Shown: positions 8,152 to 16,600 of the stretch, piece by piece | Numbering within the stretch: the first letter of the stretch is position 1 | Layout of the letters: every line of letters begins with the position of its first letter | Assembly (NCBI GenBank): GCA_017860335.1 | Contig: JAFNAU010000020.1 | Coordinates: 1 to 16,726 of the forward strand | DNA: 16,726 nucleotides | Origin: Bacteroidota bacterium | GTDB taxonomy: Bacteria > Bacteroidota > Bacteroidia > Bacteroidales > Paludibacteraceae | Reading direction: 5' to 3' | Position numbers and translations under genes: made by a program | Notes under the pieces: model-generated | Databases searched by the model: none | The model's input: only the letters and a program-made list of their open reading frames with translations | What the model was told of the DNA's origin: nothing

Positions 8152-8166
8152 TCCGAACTGTTCGGA
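8152..8166. promoter_or_regulatory. Perfect 15-base palindrome between porD-like gene and recN
   Basis: TCCGAACTGTTCGGA is a perfect inverted repeat around a central T. With a one-base bulge the pairing can extend to GAT/ATC on the outside (8149-8151 with 8168-8170). It lies 33 bases after the PorD-like stop and 119 bases before recN. No T run follows, so it is not a standard terminator. A DNA-binding protein operator is possible because recN is a DNA-damage gene in many bacteria, but no regulator can be named. Confidence 0.4.
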
Positions 8167-8227
8167 ATCGGTAATTATTAAGTTCAACAATTTAACAATA
8201 AATATGCCTTTATTCTTTTATCTTTAA

Positions 8228-8268
8228 TCTTGTTTCTAACAATCCTGGCTCTAATAGTCTTGTTTCTA
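8228..8268. repeat. Two 11-base direct repeats upstream of recN
   Basis: TCTTGTTTCTA occurs at 8228-8238 and again at 8258-8268, exactly 30 bases apart, in the AT-rich leader just before recN. Flanking bases also resemble each other (AATC/AAATC follow both). The arrangement could be a tandem duplication or paired binding sites; nothing in the sequence decides between them. Confidence 0.45.
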
Positions 8269-8285
8269 TAAATCTTTATAAAAAT

Positions 8286-9947
8286 ATGCTCAAATCTCTC
8301 TTTATATCCAACTATGCGCTTATCAGTAATTTGCGAATTGACTTCGATGGAGGTTTCTCGGTCATAACCGGTGAGACTGGTGCCGGAAAATCAATTATCG
8401 TGGGTGCATTGTCACTTATACAGGGACAACGGGCTGATACCCGCGTGGTGAAGGAGGGTACTCAGAAAAGTGTTGTAGAAGCCGGATTTGAGATAGAAAA
8501 TTACAATCTGAAGAGTTTTTTCAAGGAAAACGAACTTGATTATAATCCAGTTTGTCTGGTTCGAAGGGAGATAACCATCAACGGAAAATCACGCGCTTTT
8601 ATCAATGATACTCCCGTCTCGCTCAATGCTCTCCGCGATTTAAGCAACCGCTTACTCGATATCCATTCGCAGCATGAGAATCTGCTGCTTTCAACCGAAG
8701 ATTACCAGCTGCAGGTAGTTGATGCTATTGCCCGCAACAAAGCTGAACTGTCGGATTATCAGCATGCTTATGAAGCATGGAACAAATCCCTGAACGAACT
8801 TCAGAAACTAAAACGGGAAGCTGACAGGCAAACCGCGGATCTTGATTACTTGCAGTTCCAGCTCAGCCAGCTTGACGATGCGAACCTTACCGAGGGCGAA
8901 CTGGCTGAACTGGAAGCCGAACTCGATACGCTGAGTCATGTGGAGGAAATCAAGCACGAGTTGCAGCAAGCAGAGATGCTTTTGTCGTCAGAGGAGTACA
9001 ATGTGGTAAATGCAGTCAGAGAAACCGGAAATGTCGTACTGAAAATCAAAAATTATCTCCCAGAAGCCAGCGAATGGGCTGAAAGACTAACGAGCCTGCA
9101 TATCGAACTGAAGGATATCGCGCTTGAGATTTCATCCACTCAGGAACGTATCGATTTTAATCCTGAAAGACTGCAATTTGTGGATGACCGATTGGGTACA
9201 TTATTCGTGCTTCAGAAAAAATTTAAAGTAACATCGGACAGCGAACTGATTGCCTTACGTGAAGAATATCGCAATCAGCTAAACAGAATTGATAATTTTG
9301 ATGAGGAACTGAAAAATGCCGAAGAAAAAGTCCGTATGGCATTTGAAACACTTAAAACCAAAGCTTCAGCCTTAACAGCATCACGCAATCGTGCAAAACC
9401 GGTTATTGAGAAATACCTGATCGAACAACTCCTGTTGCTTGGCATGGCTGATGTTCAGTTTGTTGTCAACCTGAAAAACAACGAAACATACACCGAAAAA
9501 GGTAACGATGCGGTAGAATTTATGTTTTCAGCGAATAAAAACCGCAGTGTGCAGGCTGTCGCTGAGATTGCATCCGGAGGTGAGATTTCGAGGCTGATGC
9601 TGGCTATTAAATCGCTGCTTATTGATAAATCCGATCTTCCAACCATTATTTTTGATGAAATCGATACGGGTGTATCTGGTGAGATAGCCGGAAGGATGGG
9701 GGAGATCATGAGAAAGATGAGCCATGGCACTCAGGTTATCACCATCACACATCTGCCACAGATAGCTTCCAAAGGTTCTGCTCACTATCTGGTATATAAA
9801 GACAACTCGGGCATTACGACAGAAACATTTATCAAATCACTTACCGAACAAGAGCGTGTTCACGAAATTGCTCAAATGGTGAGTGGCAAAACGGTAACAG
9901 ATGCCGCCCTGATGAATGCCAGAGAACTGCTGAAAAATTCAAACTAA
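8286..9947 (+). CDS. recN: DNA repair protein RecN
   Basis: The 553-residue SMC-like ATPase takes part in recombinational repair of double-strand breaks by holding DNA ends or sisters together. The N-terminal ATPase half has FISNYALISNLRIDF at 6-20 and Walker A GETGAGKS at 29-36, followed by the RecN-typical INDTPVSLNALRDLS and DIHSQHENLLL near 106-135. Residues 155-370 form two long helical coiled-coil arms around a central linker. The C-terminal half carries ABC signature ASGGEISRLMLAIKSLL at 429-445, Walker B TIIFDEIDTGVSGEIA at 453-468 and the switch histidine in ITHLPQIAS at 487-495. The length is normal. A 167-base upstream gap holds a palindrome and direct repeats. Transcription should end at the hairpin just after the stop. 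Confidence 0.97.
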   Translation: MLKSLFISNYALISNLRIDFDGGFSVITGETGAGKSIIVGALSLIQGQRADTRVVKEGTQKSVVEAGFEIENYNLKSFFKENELDYNPVCLVRREITINGKSRAFINDTPVSLNALRDLSNRLLDIHSQHENLLLSTEDYQLQVVDAIARNKAELSDYQHAYEAWNKSLNELQKLKREADRQTADLDYLQFQLSQLDDANLTEGELAELEAELDTLSHVEEIKHELQQAEMLLSSEEYNVVNAVRETGNVVLKIKNYLPEASEWAERLTSLHIELKDIALEISSTQERIDFNPERLQFVDDRLGTLFVLQKKFKVTSDSELIALREEYRNQLNRIDNFDEELKNAEEKVRMAFETLKTKASALTASRNRAKPVIEKYLIEQLLLLGMADVQFVVNLKNNETYTEKGNDAVEFMFSANKNRSVQAVAEIASGGEISRLMLAIKSLLIDKSDLPTIIFDEIDTGVSGEIAGRMGEIMRKMSHGTQVITITHLPQIASKGSAHYLVYKDNSGITTETFIKSLTEQERVHEIAQMVSGKTVTDAALMNARELLKNSN

Positions 9948-9961
9948 TTTGTAAATACAAT

Positions 9962-9990
9962 AAAAAAGACCGTTATACACGGTCTTTTTT
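9962..9990. terminator. Bidirectional intrinsic terminator between convergent genes
   Basis: AAAAAAGACCG (9962-9972) and CGGTCTTTTTT (9980-9990) pair perfectly over 11 bases around the 7-base loop TTATACA. An A run on one side and a T run on the other make it work for both strands. It ends recN on the plus strand and the adhesin operon on the minus strand, three bases beyond that operon's last stop codon. Confidence 0.93.
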
Positions 9991-9992
9991 AT

Positions 9993-10670
9993 TTAATAAG
10001 GTTTCTTCAGTATCTTCCACCCCGTATATCCCAATGCCAGAAGCATGAATATCCACAAGCCTTCACCAACAGGGATTGGCTCGCCTAATTCGTTTCCAGG
10101 TGTTGTATAGGTTCCCGGGTCAACCAGAATTATCCCATTACCATTCGTTGGAGGGTTTGAATTTGGAGTTTTAGGTACTGCAAAGGGCGACATAGCACCG
10201 GGTTCTGTTATAGCTACTTCGCCGAAAGTCTGTGCAGACAGTTTATCGTCAATATTACGTCCTCTGTGGCTGCTATAAGCTAACGTACTTGTAGAACCAA
10301 GTTCGCCGTCCTGATAACTGTTTTTTGTATCTCTTTTTTTCTTACTGTACGTATAGCTTGTACTGCCCGACTGAATATTACCTGAAATGGAAATAGTTGC
10401 TTCATGTCTGACTTCCGTATTGAGCGGTGTGGCAGACACACGTGTTGCACTTAGCTTTCCTTGCTGTTTGTGTGATGTGCTTGATTGCTTTTTTGAATTT
10501 ATATTATCAAGCTTCACAGTCGGGCTTTCAGCCTTCTGTAAGTAAATAGTAGAAACGAATCCCGATTCATGGCGGATATCTGAGAGCAATGAATAGTAAA
10601 TGTATCCACCACCCGCTAATACAACTAAGGTAATTAATACAATTTCTGATATTTTATTTTTTAAATTCAT
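9993..10670 (-). CDS. Unrecognised membrane protein with PVGEG-type C-terminal sorting-like tail
   Basis: I cannot assign this 225-residue protein to a named family. Residues 8-28 form one hydrophobic segment after a basic start (MNLKNK), either a signal anchor or a signal peptide. Residues 45-195 are a low-complexity region rich in Ser, Thr, Asn, Gly and Lys, probably extended or disordered. The end is tripartite: PIPVGEG at 198-204, a hydrophobic stretch (LWIFMLLALGYTGW, 205-218) and a basic tail KILKKPY. This resembles the architecture of CTERM-type sorting signals, and I recall similar PVGDG/PIDGG endings in other Bacteroidota. It starts 8 bases after the stop of the giant adhesin gene, so the two are surely co-transcribed and probably act together at the envelope. 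A plain two-helix membrane protein remains possible. Confidence 0.75.
   Translation of the reverse strand: MNLKNKISEIVLITLVVLAGGGYIYYSLLSDIRHESGFVSTIYLQKAESPTVKLDNINSKKQSSTSHKQQGKLSATRVSATPLNTEVRHEATISISGNIQSGSTSYTYSKKKRDTKNSYQDGELGSTSTLAYSSHRGRNIDDKLSAQTFGEVAITEPGAMSPFAVPKTPNSNPPTNGNGIILVDPGTYTTPGNELGEPIPVGEGLWIFMLLALGYTGWKILKKPY
9996..10079 (-). other. PVGEG + hydrophobic + basic C-terminal tail
   Basis: These codons give residues 198-225 of the small membrane protein: a Pro/Gly-rich motif with an acidic residue, about 14 hydrophobic residues, then KILKKPY at the very C-terminus. Order and spacing match the general plan of C-terminal sorting signals such as PEP-CTERM, GlyGly-CTERM and PID-CTERM. 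Assignment to any one of these is not made. Confidence 0.5.
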
Positions 10671-10678
10671 TTCTCTTC

Positions 10679-13600
10679 TTATTTAATAATTAGTTTAATC
10701 GTTTCCCGCTTATCGTCAGCTTGCAGATGCAGAATATATACTCCCGAAAGGAGTGATACCGGTATCTCATTCACCGAAGGTGTTATATTTCTGTTAATCA
10801 GTGTTTTTCCAGAGATATCGTAGAGATGCATCGTTCCGCTTTTGGGCGTAAAATTGGTGATAATCAGGCGATTGTTGTTCGATAAATAGCCGTCTAAGAA
10901 CTTAAACTTATCACTGTTGAAATCAATGAAAGAAGAATTAGCAATGATAAAGCGTTTCTCCACCAGTCCTTTGCTATCCGCAGTGAACCGATAGGTGGTC
11001 ACATCACCCGTGAGCGGCGTAATCGTGCGTGATCGCAGGTCTATCAGTTGCAGGTTCGGATAGTCCTCTAAGTTCGTTTTCGCTAACTGAAGGGTGTATT
11101 CCGTATCGCTGTTGGCATAGAAGCTGAGTACTTTACCGTCAATTGTGGCATCGGCACTTACCTGCAATGGACCATCGGCATTCTCGGTGTAGATAAAGGC
11201 CGTAGGAGTACCGAAGAATTTCCGTCCGTCCCAGCCATCATCCAGTTTATCCGTAGTGCCTTCCTGGCTGAAGAGCCAGAGATTATCCCTCGTGGATTTG
11301 CTTGCCAGGCTAATCTTCAGGAAGGAGAGAGGCTTACGTGCTACTGTCTGCGGACGGGTATTGGCTACTAATCCATTGATATAAGGCAATGACATCGTAA
11401 CATCATCATCCGTTTCACTTTCGTAATAAGGTTGCGGTCCTCGATGTATCAACAGGAAGCCGTTCATCGATGGTATCCGTCCGTCGAAAATGGCCGGTGC
11501 TGTATTCTGAGGAATGGATGTATATTGTCCCGCAGATAGACCGGTTTCATTAAGCCCCCCCTCTGTCGTTGCCCAGTCGGTAAAGCGGCCGGTGTTATAC
11601 AGATATACAGTAGGCTCAACTTTAGGAGGAAAGACTAAATTATCTATATCAATGGATGCCGTATAGGAATTACCAAAGATATTCTGTCCCAGTCCGTAGT
11701 ACCTGTTGTTTATATTCGTATCCGTTGAACCGGTTACCAGCGGTGCCTTGCGTGTCAGCGTGATTGTTTTATCACAATAATTTAATTTGCCCGCAATGAT
11801 ATAGGTCGTAGGCACATTCTGCGTGATTTCATACCCTTCGAATGCTTTCAGCATGCTACTGTTCACCAGATTTTCCCATTTTGCATAGTAGGTTGTTGCA
11901 GGTGTTGTTCCCGTTACTTTCTGGTTCCAGTCTTCGTGATATTTTTTGAGGTACGACTTGTAGAAAGTCGGGTTGGCTATCACTTCTTCTACCGGCACAC
12001 CAAAATGCTGCCATTGGTAAGTACCGTATAAAGTCGTTCCAAAAGTTGGACTGCCCGGAACGTTATCCACCCAGGAGGTTTCTACGTCTTTTTTACCTTT
12101 AGCATAGAGTTGTACGGTTCCCATCACAGTGCTTTCGCACGGCTGACCGGCAAGTATAAGCGTACCGTTGGGGGTATTCTCAGCTGCCAGTACCTGAATT
12201 CTGGCAGGATTGGTTTCCGAACCGGTCACAACGCCTGCTACGGTCAGTGATGCTCCGGCAGGTACTATCAGACTTTTTTCCGATAAATTCGTCAGGCTAC
12301 CAATGGTCTTGGGATCATTTACCGGTATTACCAGGTCGTTCAAGGCAGGAACTCCGCCGTTATTGGCTGCAGTTGCAAATACAATATCATCTCCCTGATT
12401 TGGCACCACTCCAGCAGACCAGTTAGAACCGGTGTTAAATACTGTAGAAGTAGTTCCCACCCAGAGTTTAACGGTTGTTGGCAATTCAGTCAAATACAAT
12501 GTTGCCTGGTCGCAGGCTTGCGGTGTTCCATTATCACAAATTGTATAAGGTATACTTGCAGTACCTGTATAGTCAGCATCAGGCACAAAGGTGTAAGAAC
12601 CATTTCCATTCAATGTCAACGTACCCACGTTAGGAATATATGTAGCCGTACCGATATTAATGGTTGTTGCGTTGGCAGTAGCTGCCGTTACGGTCATTGT
12701 ATTACTTTCCGGATCAAAATCGTTTGTCAATACGTTTCCGTTAAGTGTCGTTCCCACGATACCCGTGTTGGCATCATCGTTGGCAAATACATTGTTACCT
12801 GTATTTGGATATACCGTGATATAGATATTGGCTGTATCGTTACCTCCGTTTCCATCCGATAGGGTATAAGAAATAGGGTTCACCGTACCTGTAAATCCAG
12901 TTGTGGGAGTAAAGGTATATGTGCCGTTTGCATTCAATGTGATGGAACCTGCATTGGCAACTGCATTACCTGCCACATCCACTCCGGCAACAACCGTTGG
13001 GCTGCCCATGGTAACTGATGTTCCCCCCTGGGTAGCAGAAGCAATCGTCAATGTATTTCCGTCCACATCGCTATCGTTCGACAAGGCATTGCCTGAAACC
13101 TGAGTGTTTATTTCAGTGCCGGACACATCGTCTTGTGCTATCGGCTTATCGTTTTGCGATAAACTTCCGGCAGCAATTACTTCAATCGTCAATATGGTGG
13201 CATCGCTTCCGTAAGTATCGCTCATAGTATAATTCACAGGCACTGTTCCGGTAAATCCGGCATCAGGCACAAAGGAGTACCCACCGTCAGAGTTCAGCCT
13301 CATCGTACCGGCAAAAGTCCCTGTTGAGGTATACACCGGCGTAGCTGTTCCGACAGGAAGCGGAGTAAGGATACCTGAAGCGTTGTAATACTGTGCGCTT
13401 GTTACGGTTGCAGTGCCGTTGTATTCATCATTTGTCAAAACATTTCCTGTAGCCGTAGTGCCCGCAGGTACCTGATTAATGTCGTTATCGGCAACAGGGC
13501 CGGTTGGCAATTCAGTCAGATACAATGTTGCCTGGTCGCAGGCAGCAGTTGGTGTTCCGTTATCACAGATTGTGTAGGGTATACTTACATTACCTGTATA

Positions 13601-16600
13601 ACCTGCATCAGGCACAAAGGTGTAAGAACCATTATTATTCAATGTCAATGTTCCCACGTTCGGAATAGCTGTAGCCGTGCCGATATTTATGGTTGTTCCG
13701 TTAGCAATAGCTGCCGTTACGTTCATTGTATTTCCTTCGGGGTCAGAATCGTTTGTTAATACGTTTCCGTTAAGCGTCGTTCCTCTGATACCCGTGTTGG
13801 CATCGTCGTTGGCAAAGATTGTGTTGCCATCATTTTGTAATACATTGATACTTAATATTGCAGAATCGGTTCCGCCTTTTCCGTCGCTTATTATATAAGT
13901 AATGTCATTTACAGTTCCGATAAATCCTGAAGCAGGAATATAAGTATATGTTCCGTTAGCATTAAGAGTTACTGTTCCGGCATTGGTTACAGCATTTCCA
14001 TAAATATCCATTCCAGCTACCGTAATTGCACTTCCAAGCGTAATGCTTGCACTTGTTACTGTGATGGTATCTCCATTAGGGTCGCTGTCATTTGAAAGTA
14101 CGGTTGAATTGATTGTAATGCCAACTGTGGTTGAATTTACATCATTTTGAGCAACAGGAGGGTTATTCCCCGGTGTCAATTTTGATAAAACCTCTATTGA
14201 TAATATTGCGGTTTCAGTGGCGCCATTTAATCCGGTACCGGTATATGTTACAGGATTAATTGTCCCGGTAAATCCTGAAGCAGGGGTAAACGTATATGTA
14301 CCGTTACTGTTAATAGTCAAACTACCGGCATTGGCAACTGAATTTCCATTGTCATCTACTCCGGATACTTGTTTTGCAGTACCTAATATAAATGCATTTC
14401 CACCAATGGTTGCACCAGTAATACTTGTTACTCCCTCATCATTTGTTAATAACTGTCCCGATGTTGGCGTGTTCAGAGGTGTCTGGTTAATGTCATTTTC
14501 GGCAACAATAGAAGTCAGACCAAAATTATTCTGGCAATCCCCAGCTCCTGAGCCTGTAAATGAAGCAGTCTGAATTCCAGTTGGTGAAGGCAATGGTGTC
14601 GTTAATGAATAACCCCTTGGTAAAGGCTGTGCTAACTGTACAATATATTTTGCGGCAGTAGGAACATTATAGCTGATTTGAATATTATCAAAATTAACTA
14701 TGTCGCCAGCCACCATAGTAGATACTCCGGACGTAACAAATCGAATAGTTGTTGTTGCTGAGATATAAGGTGTAATGTCGAATGAACCAGTTCCGGTTTG
14801 ATTTCCATCAGCACCTGTATAGCGTTTCAATAACGTCCATGGACCAGATGCAGTTGTGGATACCTGAACATCCACATAATCATTAACATCCATATCGAGA
14901 CCGCTTTCAGCAACATTGAACGAAAGTGTAGCAGCTATCCCTGTAGAAATGTTGGCTGTTCGTAATGCCCCCAAGACTGTTGTTGATCCATTTCCTTCAA
15001 TGGATAATCCGCTGGTAGAGGTTATTCTTGTTGGCGCCGTTAAAAACCCATTGGTAACGCCAATCTCTGTCCATGAAGTTGTCCATGAAGTTGTGCCATA
15101 CGTTTGCGTTGCCAAGACACTGGAAGTTGTACTGGTCGAAGTAAACTGATCTAAATAGGTATTGGTAGTAACCGGTGGCGTAATTTCAAATAAATATGCA
15201 CCAAGTGTAGAAGTTGTTTTAGTATCAACCAAAGGTTCACCAGTATCTAAAACACCGTCATTATCGGTGTCTCTGAATAAATTAACCATTACTCCGGATG
15301 CTCCGGTTTCCCCTGCATTTAACGCTCCATTAAGATTTACATCATTGTATACATTGCCGGTAATGGTATTTTGATTGGCTATAGAGATACAGGAAACAGT
15401 AACCGTAACAAGAGCAATATCACAAACCGAAGGGTCTTCTAAACTACATACCCGGTATTCGAAATCATCACTTCCCGAAAATCCCGGATTGGGAGTGTAT
15501 GTTATCGTACCATCCTCATTTACCTGAACTGTACCATTCGCAGGTTGATTAGCCAAACCTGTTGTAGTTACTGTTGCCGGATTGGGTTTACCGTTCACAT
15601 CATTGGCAAGTACATTAATAACAACCGGTATATCAGTGGCAGTGTTTGCAGCATCATCGGAAGCCACTAAATTAGCCAACACACCTAAATTGTTAACCTT
15701 TTCACAAACACCAATGTTTGTAAATTGTGCTGTCTGACTATTCAGAGATGAAGTAGTATAAGCGCCATTTGTATTGGATGGATCAACCTTAATAATATAA
15801 CATGCCGGGTTTTTAAAATAGGTCAGTTCCACATTGTCAATCCAGAAATACTCAGTAGTACCAAGCGTACTGCTGGACATAAATTGCACTGTATTAGAAG
15901 AATTTGGATTGAAAGCTGTAAGGGGTATTGTAACTTCGGTATAGTTTGGATCTGTACCCCCGGCGTAATCTCCATCCTGAATAGTATAAACCGGAGTACC
16001 ATTAACTGTTACAGTTAATGTTTTTGCGTTTGGTGGTATTCCATTGATGCCTTCCTTACGGTAACTAAAGCGTAAAGAAGCAGAAGTTGCATTGTTAAAA
16101 GTGAGCGATCTGGAAATACCATTGGTAGCCCCTGCTATCCTTATTGCATTGCTGCTGGCTGAGGTGGATGCGTCTGCCATAATTCTTACATCTCCCGCCG
16201 ATACATTTTGGGATAATTCTCCTTGTTCCACCCAGCTAGTAGTCCAGTTGATACCTCCATCGTTGCCAGAGAAACTTGCTGTTGCGAAATTGTCTTTTGC
16301 ATTATATCCATTTTGAGTATGGAATACATAGTTGCCTGAAAGGTCGGAAATGGTTGATTGACCAATATTATCTCCGGTATCTATCGTACCATTACAGTTG
16401 GCATCCGTATAAAGATTAACCTGCACTCCTGCGGCCCCCATTTCACTGCTATCATAGACACCATCGTCAGGAAGTTGTTCTACAAAAACCTTACCTGTTA
16501 TCAGGTTCTCAGTAGCGTTAGCAGCACAATCGGTAACTTTCACGGTTACCAATGCCACATCGCTTATTCCCGGATAATCGCTCGAGTACACCCGGTATTC

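Noticed and set aside
12473..14506. Direct repeats as a CRISPR array or integron cassette array
   Set aside because: The repeats are long, in frame and encode protein domains with conserved residues; there are no short identical repeats with unique spacers.
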